This document shows, piece after piece, positions 11,882 to 24,666 of a stretch of DNA of 64,000 nucleotides. The position numbers were made by a program, and so were the translations under genes. The notes below the pieces were generated by a model, which saw nothing but the letters and a program-made list of their open reading frames with translations, searched no databases and was not told where the DNA came from. Source of the stretch: Neckera pumila (lineage: Eukaryota; Streptophyta; Bryopsida; Hypnales; Neckeraceae); contig OZ018408.1 of NCBI GenBank assembly GCA_963969595.1, forward strand, positions 44,641,022-44,705,021, read 5' to 3'. Every line of letters starts with the position of its first letter. Within the stretch, counting starts at the first letter, position 1.

Positions 11882-12735
11882 AAATGTTCTTTTTCACATA
11901 CAATCTTTGTTTGGAAAAAAGCACTTATCAAATTTTCTATGTCTATTTTTAGAATTATAATTGGCAAATTTCAGAGCAACTATTTCTTGTCACTATTATG
12001 CTGATTACTACAAATTTGACTTTGTAAAAATTCTCACTAAAAATGTACACTTTTTGAACATAAGAGTTTAATGTCAATTTTGGATACATCTACATATTCC
12101 AGATATATATTGAAATATTTTGAAATTTCATGAATTCATAGTTTGTTCATATGGGTCCTAGATATATATGCTATAAGAATTTAGAAGTCTTCTTTTAGTT
12201 TCCAACAAGTCCCAATAGAAACTATTACAGAGTATAATTTAGTAGTAGTAGAAATCATGTTAGGAGGCATTGGGCGTTTCAAATCTTCTAGATATTTCAA
12301 ATCAAGAGGAAGATTGATTTATAAAAATAAAGTAAAAATGATAATATCTACTGAGTCAAATGGCTAAATGCCATAGCCCTATAGATATGCAAATTACAGA
12401 ACATAATTTCAAAATTTATAATTTATATGTCAAATTCCAAGACAAGAATAACAATTTAATTGGCAATGAAATATTAGATATTTATCCATCTATTCAAGAA
12501 GATAAATATTATAAAATAAAATATTTATGATGGTTTTTTTATAAGAAATGCTAAAATGTCATTATAAATTTTTTTTCTAGTTTGTTACAAATTGTATTTG
12601 TCTAATTAAATTGGAGTTATTTGCATTTGATTTGCATATGTTTAGGGTATATTGTAGAATAAGGCTATAATGAACAAATTAATCAATTAAATGGTTGAAT
12701 AGTAAAAACTTTTATTTCAAACTTGCAAAAAACAA
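11882..12735. other. AT-rich intergenic, no gene seen
   Basis: Very AT-rich sequence with no open reading frame or recognised repeat boundary. Confidence 0.4.
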
Positions 12736-12739
12736 TTAA

Positions 12740-13663
12740 CCCCTAAAGGACCGGTTGTCCCCTCGGGGGACAATTTGGGTCCGGGCAGGTTCCTATGATC
12801 TCAATTTTTAGTAATATTTTTTGGATTTTTTGAAGTTGTGTATTTTTGCAAGATCTTTGCAAAAATATAATTTTTATTTTAATTGCTGCCCGGGAGCAAA
12901 AGTTATGGCACAATAAGTAAAATTGGATTTTTGCGGGCAGCACAAAAAATATCACAAAAAGTCAAAATAATTTATTTTCAAATTTTTTCCTCACAGATTA
13001 TATTTTTGTCTACATGTGAAGCTTTGTTTCATTCAATTTGGACTAATAATGAGAAAGTTATGGACAATCTTAGTTTTTTGGGCAATCTAAGCATCTTCTT
13101 GAAAAAATAAGTTGGAGAATTCATTTTTGAATGCAATTTTGAGAATTTTTCAAATTTTTTTGTTAGACAGGGTTAAATTTTTTTGCTAGAATAATCTCAC
13201 CATTGGGATTATTGTGATTCAATTCCATCTAGAAGCTATTAACAATTTAGTTTTTTCTTCAATCTTGTATCCACCTCTACTTAACAATTTTTTAATGAGT
13301 GAAAATTAAGTGGAATTTTTCCTAAATTTTTTTGGTAGATTCTCAACTCAACTACTTAACATAAATATGTAGAAAATTGAGATCTATAATGCAAAAAATT
13401 TGAACTAAAAAGATTCAAAGCCAAAAAATCTAGTCAAGCAAGGTGGAAAAAAACTTGTTTTCTTCACTTTAAATGCATATATCTTGCAGTCTACATGGTC
13501 AAAGTTTCTGAAATTTCTTCCACATATTTATGTTCTAGTCAAGTATAAGATCTTACGGTTGGATATGCAAAAAATTCTAGTTTCTTAAACTCTTTTCTAT
13601 TTGCAATAGAAATGACAGCTTTGAATGTTTTTTGGTAGGAAAATCACCTCAATCCTTTAGGGG
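12740..13663 (-). mobile_element. TTAA element family PB-1, copy 3 (924 bp)
   Basis: Flanked by TTAA at 12736-12739 and 13664-13667. It is closely similar to the copy at 4881-5806 but inverted, with the same subterminal palindrome (TTGTCCCCTCGGGGGACAA at 12756-12774). The two inverted copies lie about 7 kb apart. Confidence 0.75.
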
Positions 13664-13667
13664 TTAA

Positions 13668-16600
13668 CTTTGTATTCCAAATCATCTTCAAATCTAATAA
13701 ATCAATGGACATAATAATATCTATTTGCAAAGACTAGTTCAACAATATGACATACTAATTGCAAAAATTAGTATAAAGATTATTGGAAAAATACTTACAT
13801 ACTTGCAAAGAATTTCAACTTAGTTGGATGAAGGATTCCTTGTAGGATTTATGCAACTTATAAAAGATTAGATAATTGGATGTTTTATATTTGAATTGCT
13901 AATGAAAAAAATTGTAATTGAGTGCTAACCAAGATTAATTGGATCTATTATTTTTATAAAAAATCATATAGAGAGAGAGAGAGAACCCCATTACGGGCAG
14001 TTTCCTGCAGTTCTAGGATTCGTGACAGGCAAAGCACACAGATAAGTATGTGAACTTTCATGAAAGTACTATTGCGATCAAAACTTGGGGGATTTTCATA
14101 GTATATAGCTGGGAGGAGGGTAGGTACAGTATAGATCATAGCTATATGAAGCTACTCAACTGAGTACCTTAAAAATTTTTCCAAAGCTAAAACTGGAAAT
14201 CTCATGAGATCCCATGCACAACAAAGTTAGAAGGCAGTAGGTGTGAACCTCACAGCGTACTCATGCAACCAAGTAACCGTAATGTAACGTAAGAATATGA
14301 GGAGTTTTTTGAAGAATAAAAATCCCAACACTTGTGACCAGTGAAACAATGCGATGCGACTGCCCTTAACTCTCTACAAGTGTGAGTATGAGTGAACAGG
14401 GTGTAGAAGTAGTAAAAAAGTTAGTGATTCCGCCATTCGATTGTGCCGAAATATGGAGGGAATGTTCCTCACTTGCACCCATGCCACAATTCGAACAAAG
14501 TGTTAAGACCGTGATGTATGCAAGGTGTTTGCAGAACATTCCCGTTGTTATCCGTGTCACCAAGTTGCAGCATAAACCAATAGCAAAAAACTCAAGAAAC
14601 TTGGAGTCCTGTACAAGTGTTCAGTATAAGCAAAAACAACTCTGTTTCCAAGAACCTGTTTTCCATCGTTCTCCATGGTACCACACAGTATTGAGAATGA
14701 GTTTGGGAGGGTCCACTTGCACTTCTCGGCGGATCAGCCACACTCCCTCCACGCAGGTGCAACAAAATGAAATCGCAGCTCTAGGAACAACAAACCAGTC
14801 ACGTTGTGAGCTCAAATACAGCAAAGTTTGCTTTTGGTGGAGCCGCCCCTGCTTTGGTGCCATCAGACTAGTGCTTTCCAAGCATGGAGCCGTCATTCTT
14901 GTAGGCCGGACCACTTTTCAATTGTTGCATGTTAACTCTTGCCGTAATGCAAGTAGGTGACTGTGCAAATTTTGGCAGTTGTGGAGTTAATGTGGAGAGC
15001 CACAACATAAAATGGAGGCTTCTGTAAAAGAGCCGATTATTATGCGGGTTGGGAGGAATACTTTCTCATGAATACACATGATTCAAATCCATTGGTAGAT
15101 CCCATGATTATTGAGTTCTAATGTATAATTAGAATACAAACAATACAAGCACCGAGATAATTTCTAAGTATGGATTGACGAGAACAATATAAAATGAAAA
15201 ATCATAACCTCGATGAAAAATCATAATATCGATTAAAAACGTTCACTTTGTCCCAAAATGGAACGGAACCCGAGAGAGAGAGAGGGGGAGAGAGAGAGAG
15301 AGAGCTTGTAGCTTTTGAACAGTAAATTTGTACTCATATATATTTCACTTTCTTTTTATTATTGGTTAAATATGTTCTTCTTTTAATTTTTGTTTATTCT
15401 ATTCACAAAAAAATCAATAAGTTCAAAAAAAATTATCCTTAACCTCATAAAGACTAGAAATTTTGATTTTTGAAAAATGAATGAATGCAAATAAGTCATA
15501 AACACACAAATTTTTATTTTTTCCATCAATCTAAATACTTGTGGATTCTTGTATTAGTTCTTTTAAATTTGAATGGTATAAGTTTTCTTTACAAATATTC
15601 TATAGTTCAATGGGCAAAGATTTGTTTAAAAACCTCAAAAAATAATTTTCCTAATTCAATAAATGATTAGTAAAAAGCACTTGAATAAATTAATTAATTA
15701 AATCCCTTAAAGACTATTCCGTGGTCTTCAAGGGATTAACTAATGGACAACTATCTATCAAATAAACAAACAAAAATCAAACAAGTTCTTATATACAAAG
15801 TCAAATTGACACAAAGTGTGAACATGTTTTCCTTTAAATTTAGGAAAATTCAATTTTTTTCAATTCGGTATTTGGATTTAAAGGTATGCTACTCAAAGTT
15901 TTTAAGGCAAAGTAGACACCTTAGGACAGATTGGACTAGAACTCTTTTCCCTTTTGAAATTTGGCAAGTTTGTAACTATTGAGATATTGCATGCAATTGT
16001 AAAGAAAAAAAATACTATACTTGATGCAAAAGTTTGTACTCTAACATGATTCAAAGTTTGATGAACTAGTTAGAAAAGACTCCAAATCTTTATTTCTATA
16101 AAACTTCAAATGCATTGTTCTTGTAATATAGAAGGTCAAACTTTTCAACATTTAACTATAGTGGTCTTATACAAATTTTTATGGTTGAACTTTTTTTAAA
16201 TTTATTTTTTCACAATGTATTGGAAAAGGCAATTCTGAAAGGTTATTATCAAAACATACTCACTGAACCTTTAGGGCTAAATATAACAAAATATTTTTTG
16301 GTATCCAATCAAGAATATAATTAAAAATATAATTTGTACATGCATATTGGATATAGACATTTGTTTCAATGAAGTGGTTTGCATTCAATTTCACAAACAT
16401 CGACACCTGTATTTTGATGTAGCAACTTGATGTATTAATAATTATAGTTGTTTACAAATAAATACTCATTTTAATTGAAATTTTTATTCATAAATGTGTA
16501 TATTTTTCTAATTTTTCTTTTTTTGTTTGATACATGTAGGTAAAGCACCTCAAATGAGGAACCAAAAGTGGGAATTTGACAAAAAGACGGCATGTCAAAA

Positions 16601-17315
16601 TTGAAAAATGAATTAGTATTTGTGATTGAAAATAAACAAGGGATAAAACTCCTCGAAGCACCAAAGTAATAGAGGCCATTGGAGTTTGATGCCAAGTTTC
16701 AACTTGTGTCATAAGCATTACAATCACCAATTTCATATTATTCAAAGACAATTAACTTCAGACTTTGAAAAGAACACATTCTATTGCAGCTTGGAGTTAA
16801 ATTCATAGTGATATGTTGCAATTGCAAGTTCATTTGTCCCATAAAATTGGGAAAAACTTTACAATTAACTCTATTAAACAAGAAACCTCTATATCTTTAC
16901 TTTCATTACAATCCTATAACTTCTACATTATACATTACAAATGAAACTTCAATACCTTTTGATGTTTTTATATATGATGATTTGATTTATCCTTAAAATG
17001 TAATGGTTATGTAAATAACATTGAATGGCTTACAAAGAAAGTTCTTAAAACTTTAAATCTGTAATAAATTAGGTAATTTTTTTAAAATTGAATTAAATAT
17101 ATTATTTAAGAACAATTCTAATTTTCAAAGATGGTAATAGTAGTTTGATGAATTCCATATTGGGATGAGAATACAAGGCCCATTGTGTAGGTACCTTCAA
17201 GTAGTGGAGCAAAGCTATAAACTCAAGCATGACTGCAAACCAAAAGAGAGTTGTGTTGGTAGACACAATAATGAACCAACTAGGATTAATTATCCCTTTG
17301 AATCAATGAAAACGT
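13668..17315. other. Intergenic stretch; unresolved GC-richer segment at 14.38-14.96 kb
   Basis: Mostly AT-rich. Between 14382 and 14960 GC rises and three frames are open at once: a 192-codon plus-strand frame and minus-strand frames at 14621-14914 and 14366-14563. None has a recognisable domain, and the plus frame reads Ser/Cys/Arg-rich without plant-protein character, so no CDS is called. At 15697-15738 an imperfect palindrome (AATCCCTTAAAGACTA...CTTCAAGGGATT) and CTTTAGGGCTAA at 16271 resemble ends of the TTAA elements, possibly a very old copy. Confidence 0.3.
15272..15304. repeat. (GA)n microsatellite
   Basis: A GA-dinucleotide tract interrupted once by GGGG. A shorter GA tract lies at 13971-13983. 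Confidence 0.8.
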
Positions 17316-18105
17316 TGTCGCGTAGCAAATGCTTATATTCTGTTAAAGTATATATTTAGATGTTATTTAGATGATTTTAGATTTGGTATGTCAAACTAGA
17401 GGGGTTTTCTAAAGTTTCAAATTCTTGCAGATGGATCGATGCTTCTCTTAGAACGCTAATTTTTTACCTTTATTAGACTTAGTGTTAGATTTTAATTTCC
17501 TTAACATGTATTTAGAAGTATATTTTTAGTTTATTTTTTGTAAAAAATAAAATAAAATTTTACTTTAAACTTCTATTTATAATAGTAATTAATGAACACT
17601 ATGTTTATTTTTATTTTTACTTTGGGTTGAACTTTTCATTTCTTGGAAAAGAAAGTGGAATATAAGAAGGGGACTTTTCTTCTTCCTAGAAACATAGAGG
17701 TAAATAGAGTGGAATGGAATATTATATATATATATATACAATTTGAATAAAATTGTAAGATATAATTTTATTTAATTTTTTTGAGATGATGTTCTTCTTT
17801 ATCTTCTTCTTAACTTTCATGTCTAGTGCAAAGTTTTTGGTCGCTGCCAAGTTCTCTATGATTTTTCAAAGCAAATTCTTCCTACCCAACATTTGGTGCT
17901 TCCATGGAGAGAGAGAATGCCATTTAGATTTAACATATGTCTAATAGAGGTAAAAAAATAGAGTTCGTAAGAGAAGCATTGTTCCATTTGCAAGAACTAA
18001 AGATTCAAGAAAAATTCTCCAGTTTGACATATTAAATCTAAATTCATCTAAATACTGACACCTAGACATATATATTTACAAAGTATAAGCATTTGCTACG
18101 AGACA
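17316..18105. mobile_element. Foldback element with about 150-bp inverted arms (about 790 bp)
   Basis: The left arm (CGTAGCAAATGCTTAT... from 17321 to about 17468) is matched in reverse complement by 17949-18100, including the internal landmarks TATGTCAAACT and GATGCTTCTCTTA. The loop contains a TA microsatellite. No coding sequence. Long diverged arms indicate an old foldback-type DNA transposon. A segment GATAGATGCTTCTCTTAGA near 2170 may be a remnant of the same family. Confidence 0.55.
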
Positions 18106-18568
18106 TTCACCCCCTCTAAACCTGCACATCTTCCAATATGTGCCAAATTCAACCATCTCTATTTGTGCATTTTAAAATTTCTTAAAAGTCACCATTAGAT
18201 TTTAGAAGTGCATCTCTAAGCTGAATTTGATTCATTCTATGCTTTACACAAGTCTCCGTGGTGGCTCTAGTTTAAAATGGATGAAAGCAATCTATCTTCC
18301 CTTCAATTTTCTTTCCATTCTATAAACAATTTTACATTCATAGGTGTTTGTTTCTACCTCAGCCTTTTCTTTGTATGTCGCCTCAAAGGTCATCCCATCC
18401 ACCCTTCTCTTTTCTTTTCCTTGAGTTTCTGGGCAACAAACTTCTTTTTCCAAGCTTTTCACCTCCCCTAATTCTTTTTCTTGGAGTCTTGACTCTTGAG
18501 GAACAAATTTTTTTTTCCAAAATTTTTGCCACCTCTAATTTTTATTTTTTTTAGCAAAGCAACAAAGG

Positions 18569-18709
18569 ATGAAATCCAGAGATGCAGCACCTGTACCCAT
18601 TGCTAGAGCTCCGAAAGTATCATTTGCCCCTATACGTTCAGCATCAACTTCAAAGAATGCTAAGACAATTGATGAAAGTACTCTTGATGAGTTCATGAAT
18701 GTTATCTGA
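18569..18709 (+). pseudogene. Gag-like retroelement fragment
   Basis: An ATG-initiated stretch (MKSRDAAPVPIARAPKVS...) runs 46 codons to a TGA and continues in frame past the stop as DLRVEMSKLKKSQGAQQSYD. The charged, coiled-coil-like sequence and the in-frame stop suggest a decayed retrotransposon gag N-terminus. No zinc knuckle is present and the assignment is by general character only. Confidence 0.25.
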
Positions 18710-18719
18710 GATTTGCGGG

Positions 18720-20043
18720 TGGAGATGAGCAAGTTGAAGAAGTCACAAGGAGCTCAACAATCATATGATGCATATCATATTACATTGAAAATTTGGATAA
18801 CTTTCATAAACTCATCAAGAGTACCACAACCCAAGTGAGCCTATTTGTACTAACGTGAACTTACAATGCACATTATAGAAATGTGCACTACCATCCCTAG
18901 TGGTCAAAGTTAGCAATCTTTGCCAAATAAATAATTAAAGTTAGCAAATGTAATTTAGTAGATGCTTAAAAATAGAGTGATTTGTTTTCTTCCCAAACAA
19001 AAAAATTATTTAAAAATAATAATTGTCCAAAAATTCTAGCACCTGCTGTACTTAGAGAAACATTTTTTCCCGAGCATGTGTGCATTGCTACTCACATTCA
19101 AATTGGATGATTTCCGTTACTTCTCGTCGGACGTCGGTGCTCTGTCACTCGGGATGATTTTCATTCATCCGGAGCAGCTCCAACCTGAGCGAGGCGAATG
19201 CGGGGCTCCGTTTCCTCCGCTTCCCCTGTTTCGCAATCACTCGAATCCAGTTCTCTTTCTCAATTGAGATCATGAAATCGGTTTTCGCAATTTGAATTCC
19301 TCCTCTTCTCCTCTGTTCAATATATTCAAGCGCACAGATGTGCATCACGAGGAGATACCGCTGATTAGCTACAATGGGTAGGTCTACAACAGATGCAGGG
19401 AGCTTGAATGTTTCGCGTAGGATACGAGCAGCGTCAAGCTACGGAGGTATCTTCATTTTTTAACCGATAATTTTCCTTGGGGTGTGATGTTTTCGTGTTG
19501 ATCGTGAATGATCGGAAATTGCTCTTGCGAAAATGACATGGGTTTTGGCTGGAATCAATGACAGCGATTTCGTTTGCATTAGGGAGGCTCGCGTTGTAGC
19601 TGATTTTTCAGCTGGTCTGATTAGAAATCTCCGTTTTCATCGTTTTAAATTTTCAGTTAGATTTGAGGATTTTGAAAAAAAAAAGCGACCATTTATGGAC
19701 TACGATCTTGCGGTCGGGCTTAAACCGTGAACTTTTTGTAAAGAGTGGCGGTATTCCGATCGTTTGGAAGAGAGTCCGGGACAGACTGTGATGCATTTTC
19801 GTGAAATATTTAGGGTTTGTTTGATTTTCTGAAGATTTGGGATGGTTTGGAGCAAGTACGAAAATTTTAAACATGAACATTGGGAATTAGTTCGTGAGAG
19901 TTGTGATGTTCCTTCTGAGGCTTGAGAGGGATGAAAAAATTGTTCAATGACCCGTAGGATGATTATGTCGTGAAGATCGTGGTTATGTGATTGTACTGGT
20001 TGGAGGGGTTTAACAATGGGTGCTTCATTTTAATAAATCGATA
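18720..20043. other. Region upstream of ureD; possible leader exon
   Basis: From about 19080 GC content rises and pyrimidine-rich leader-like sequence appears. One possible exon starts at the ATG 19374-19376 (MGRSTTDAGSLNVSRRIRAA) and reaches a donor at 19446/19447 (GGAG/GTATCT). It can be joined in frame to 20746-20897, which would give a protein of about 75 residues unrelated to UreD. It may instead be 5' leader of ureD. Neither is established. Confidence 0.25.
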
Positions 20044-20333
20044 AGGTAACTACACCTAAAATCGCACGGTTCCTAAAAGCGCACAGTGATATTCTTGTCT
20101 AAAATGTACTCCCACTATTCATATGACTCTATGATCGCTTTTGGGTATACCTATTCTCAACACTTTGGAAATTTGTAGTTTATTCACATGGTGTCCAAAA
20201 AATGCATTCTAAGAGAATCTAGAATCCCGTTTTGACTACCAATAGGACCCCAAAAAAAAATTCAATATAATAGTAAAAAGCATGCTGAATCAGGCTGAAT
20301 TGCTTAACTGTGCGATTTAAGGTGCAGTTACCT
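20044..20333. mobile_element. MITE with AGGTAACT ends in a TA site (290 bp)
   Basis: Ends AGGTAACTACACCT...AAATCGCAC and the complementary GTGCGATTT...AGGTGCAGTTACCT form an inverted pair of about 28 bp with few mismatches. TA dinucleotides flank both ends (20042-20043 and 20334-20335). TA duplication suggests a Tc1/mariner-type source. It sits between the putative leader region and the ureD coding exons, so it may lie in a leader intron. Confidence 0.6.
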
Positions 20334-21182
20334 TAGTGTAAACATTCCCCAGAATGTTGATACTTTTAGAGGTGAGGGGTCTTGTTTTAATTAGTTTTGT
20401 AAGAGAGGTTGACGGGTTGTGACGGTGTGTAACCTGTCTTTAAGCGTGTGATCAGGGAAAATGCTGTTATGAATATGCATATTTTCTGGCACCGCTTGTA
20501 TAAAAGCATTCTTAGTGCTCTTTTAGCGAAGATGCGGTTATTCTGAGCACCCTGAGTAAGATATGGTCTGTTTTTTTAATGCCTTATGCTGATGTCAAGC
20601 AGCGATTTTTTTGGATTACTAGATGACGCTTTTTTAGTCTGCAGTTCGATTCGGAATTCAAGGCTTAACTCCCTCCATTTCATTTTAATGGAAAATATTT
20701 AAAAGTTTATTCCATTGTTACTCCCATATATGGTTTTATGCACAGGAGTACTTTCAACAACTTCTGAGATGGTGCCCCGCATGGGCGTAGCCGTTTATCA
20801 AATCCTGTTCTATGATGACCTCTTGTATGAGAGCATGTGTTGTAGCTTTGTTGAGATTCTGCATAACCTGAGCATATTTGTAGGGTTTACGGTTTAGGGT
20901 TAACTGATTCTTGATGAGTGCTGATTGTGAGTAATTTCTTTGCAGGTACGTACTATTGTTACTGGAATTGACTGGATTCCGTTGGAAGTGGCAGTCATGA
21001 CAACGAAAATGAGTCATCAGAAACTGAATTGGGTTAGCAGCGCAGTAGAGATATAAAGGAAGACAACAGTGAACACGCTGTTCTGAACTTGTTTGAGTGA
21101 TTCGGGTGGATTTGATGTGGCATAGTGAATCCACGGATTCAATAATGTGGTTATCACATTTGCGAGCAGATTAGAAACCCTG

Positions 21183-22474
21183 ATGGCACACAGGGAGCCA
21201 GGCAGAGACTCTGGATGGAAGAAGCTGCTAGGTCTCAATTTTAAAGACAGAGCACTCACTGGGATCATCAAGGTGGACAGAGTTGCAGGGAAATCTGCAG
21301 TGACGCGGGCCTTTGCGAAGTATCCCCTTAAGTTTCTCATTCCGAACAAGATTGTGCCGAGTGGTGTGGATGCCGTGTGGATTTTCGCCATCTCGTATGG
21401 TGGAGGCATTGTTTCGAACGACTCGATCACCCAGAGAGTGGAGATTTTACCTTGCTGCTCGGCTGTCATTACTACTCAAGCTTCGACCAAAATTTACAAG
21501 TCTGTCATGGGGAAATTCTGCGAGCAGATCCTGCAGGCATACGTTGGCCGAGAGGGATTTTTGGCTGTAGTGCCGGACCCTATTGTGTGTTTCCAAGACT
21601 CCAAGTACTTGCAGGTAACTTCATCGCAACCGCCCTAGTGTAATTTCAAGTATTAGCTCGGTCGTCGTCAGTCTGAACCCTAAACCCTAAATCCTTAAAC
21701 CCAATGGTCAGTGGTCAGTCTCTATTAGGACCCCTGGTTTGTAGTTTTTTAGGACACTTTAACCGCGACACCCTTCACGGCCTAGTAGATGTTCTGACCT
21801 CATCACAAAACCCTACTCCCTTCGCTCTGTAGAGTTCGTGCTTTATGAGGGTATGGCTCGAGTAAGAGCTCAAGTCAATTCACACAACCCTTGATGTGAC
21901 TCAGGTGCAGGAATTCTATCTTGCAGCGGATGCTAATCTAGTGCTCATAGATTGGATGACAAGTGGTCGAATCGACAACGGTGAAAGCTGGGTATTCGAG
22001 CTGTACAAAAGTACTAATCACATTTACTTGGAGGATGTGACTACCGACACCAGTAAATCCACGCCTCTTTTCCTGGACTGCCTCTGTTTAGAGCAAGGTG
22101 TTGGCATCTCCGTTGCCGAGCGCATGCAAGGGTTTCATGTAATAGCGAACATGGTGATTTATGGGCCCAAATTGGCGGCATTTCGTGACAAGGTTCAAAA
22201 GAAGGTGCAAGTGCTCACTCAGAGGGCTTTTTCCAGGAGAAGTTCTGCTGATTTCACTGCTCATCTCAGAGATTCTACCTCTGCAAAGTCCGCCACTGGT
22301 AATAGTAGCACAGAGCCTCTCTTGTTCGTTTCCTGTAGCACCATTGGGCTTCGGGATGAAGGTTTAGTGGTGCGGGCAGTTGCCAGCAGTACGGAAGTCG
22401 TGTATGCTTTTTTCAAGGAGCAGCTGGCCCATATAGTCTCTGAAATCGGAGCATGCCCTTATGCTGGGAGATGA
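21183..22474 (+). CDS. URED: Urease accessory protein UreD (URED)
   Basis: Two exons, 21183-21614 and 21905-22474, encode 333 residues. UreD (UreH) works with UreF and UreG in the cytosol to deliver nickel to apo-urease. Visible family features are GGGIVSND (residues 73-80), TTQASTKIYKS (97-107), PDPIVCF shortly after, DWMTSGR and ERMQGF. The intron falls between KYLQ and VQEFYLAADANLVL with phase 0; choosing the acceptor CTCAG/GTGCAG keeps the alignment to plant URED gap-free. The first in-frame ATG is at 21183; upstream codons are closed by a TGA at 21126. The N-terminal 28 residues are not part of the conserved domain. Intron 1 contains a double telobox. A leader intron ending near 20943 is likely. 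No other urease gene is in the window. Confidence 0.93.
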
Positions 22475-23517
22475 TATGCTGGGATACTACAGTACCGGTA
22501 CTGCATCTTACTTCAACCATAACCCTCTCCTGTCGCTTCTGTTGGCACACGGTGCTTTGTGGTTGGAAAAGAGGAAGGTCTAGTCTCAGTTGTCTTCCCG
22601 ACTTCCCCTGTTCTCTCAGAGAGCTGCAGACCTCCAGTATCTGACAGTCTTGACTTACTCTGGAGGGTAGAGTTATGTCTGATAATTGACTGCTTATCTA
22701 GTACATATTCATTAGCATTCCTAGGTTTTGTCATCATCGGTTTCGATACCAGGTCAACAATTGGTAAGTTTCTTAGAGGTCAATTATTAGTTCGGACGGT
22801 CTGCCCGAATGAAGTAGACTGTTTCAAGCAATTGTTACAATTCATATGAAACGGACTCAAATGTCCGCGTTGTCATGGTTTCTGTAGTCCTTCAAGTTTG
22901 GGATAACTGAATATTCTTTCCATACCGATTCCTGTTGAGGAGAAAGCTTTTCTTACATCTCTAGATCTGGGCTGCGCTCATCTGTTTGTTGTCTGTTGGT
23001 GGTAACGCTCAGGAAGTTGGTCCTACTGACACTTCACCAAATGAAGACTGATGTGAACTTGAATTTGCCCTGTATGTTCAAAACAACACCAAATATTTCC
23101 GCTTATCCTGTTGGCACAAAATGTTGCTTTTGATTCTTTTTTCTTGTTCTTATCTCTTGAACCCTCTTTGCCAAGAATGACTTGTACATGTTTTTTATAT
23201 TTTCATCAATAAGGTAGGGGAACCCATTCATGCTGCAAAGTTTGATCATTCGAGTAGGTTCTGACTCTTCAATAGTTGTATACTTAGTATTTTTTAAGTA
23301 AGATTCTAAACCTGTAACATGTGACTTCATTTAGTCAATTCTAGACTAATTCTTGGCCTACTCACAATTTAAGATCCCCTCATTTTTAGGATCCCTACCT
23401 TAGTGTTGAAAGATGGAAATTGTAAAGTATACCCGTAGACGCAAGAATTTTTTCTGATGACTCAACTTTCGTATCTTATACTACGTATTTTTTGCTGATG
23501 ACTTCATATTCCTTTAA
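22475..23517. other. ureD 3' flank and intergenic
   Basis: Probably contains the ureD 3' untranslated region. Overlapping frames on both strands at 22.5-22.85 kb show no recognisable domain. No other feature seen. Confidence 0.4.
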
Positions 23518-24157
23518 CCCCTGTTGCCCAAGGCCTGTTTTGGGCTTCCTGGAATTTGTTCTAAATTGAACAAAATGCCAACATTTTGATAAGTTTTATC
23601 AATTTTTTTTTAGTTGTAACCGTACAAATTCAAACTAGTCATGTTAGAGGTCTCATAGGAAAAGAAAACACAACAATACCACTTATGGAGTCAAAGATTA
23701 TAATGTTTGACCATGAGGGTGCTAAAATTGCAAAAATCTTTCAATCTTCTTTACACAAATCATATCTAAAAAGTTGGTGACCAAAACAATATGAGGTTAA
23801 AGGGCCTAATTTGTATAACCCCAATCAATTTATGGCTTCTTAAAATCTACTCCACAATTTTTTTAAATGAATTTTGAATGTGATTTTTTCTCCAAGATCT
23901 AGTATGTTTGAGGCTCATTTCCAAGAGCTCTCAACACTATGGGAAGTCAAGATTGCACTGGGTACCCTTGTACAAAATCGTGAATAGAAAAATCACTATC
24001 ATTTATTTTCAAGATCGGATTTTTGTAGCTAAAACTAGACTTCAAGAAGAACTTTCTAAAAATATAACCTACTAAAAATAGCAGCTTGGTGGCGTTTTGT
24101 TTAACTTCAAAGTTTTGCAAACACCACATTTGGGTGGGTGCCTCGGGCATTTAGGGG
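23518..24157 (+). mobile_element. TTAA element family PB-2, copy 1 (640 bp)
   Basis: Flanked by TTAA at 23514-23517 and 24158-24161. Ends are CCCCTGTTGCCCAAGGC and GCCTCGGGCATTTAGGGG. The interior matches the copies at 52217-52850 (inverted) and 53289-54131. No coding capacity. Ends resemble family PB-1 only in the first nine bases. Confidence 0.7.
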
Positions 24158-24666
24158 TTAAATTGCTCGGACAGGTGCAGGGTACTCCAAGTGCTGGAAT
24201 TGTCGGGAAATTCACTGTGGGTTTGTGGAGGACGTGGAGGAGGACGTGGCATTGTGATTCTCTGCAACAATGTGCGTGTGTTGCTGGAGGACTCTCGTGC
24301 GTGGACACCAATAGTACGCTTATTGTAGCTTACAACCAGCTCTTGAGTCGGTCTTCATGTCTTCATGTGTGGCAAGTGATTCAAGAACATTTTTCACATC
24401 AGGGAAGTGCTAACTTACTACTGCATGTGTCTTGAACATAACCCACAGGTCTGCATTTGGGTCAAGCTACCATTTTACTGTTCAGTATGGATGCAGTTTC
24501 AGTACTGTACTGATCGATTTTTGAATTGATTTTATGGTAGGGTTTGATTTTGGCAGGGCAACTTCAACTCACTGAATGCTTCATAAACGTGCTCATTCTC
24601 CACGAGTGAAGGCCTGGCAAGATAGTGGCAACAACAGCCGCTCCCACACACTGACTTGTATGTTAA

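Noticed and set aside
15697..16282. Additional old TTAA element
   Set aside because: The end-like motifs are too diverged and the interior does not match PB-1, PB-2 or PB-3.
21147..21182. Longer UreD N-terminus from a GTG at 21147
   Set aside because: No ATG in that extension; the first in-frame ATG is at 21183 and the extension is not part of the conserved domain.
24097..24435. 112-codon plus-strand frame near 24.1 kb
   Set aside because: It starts inside the PB-2 right end and has no recognisable domain.
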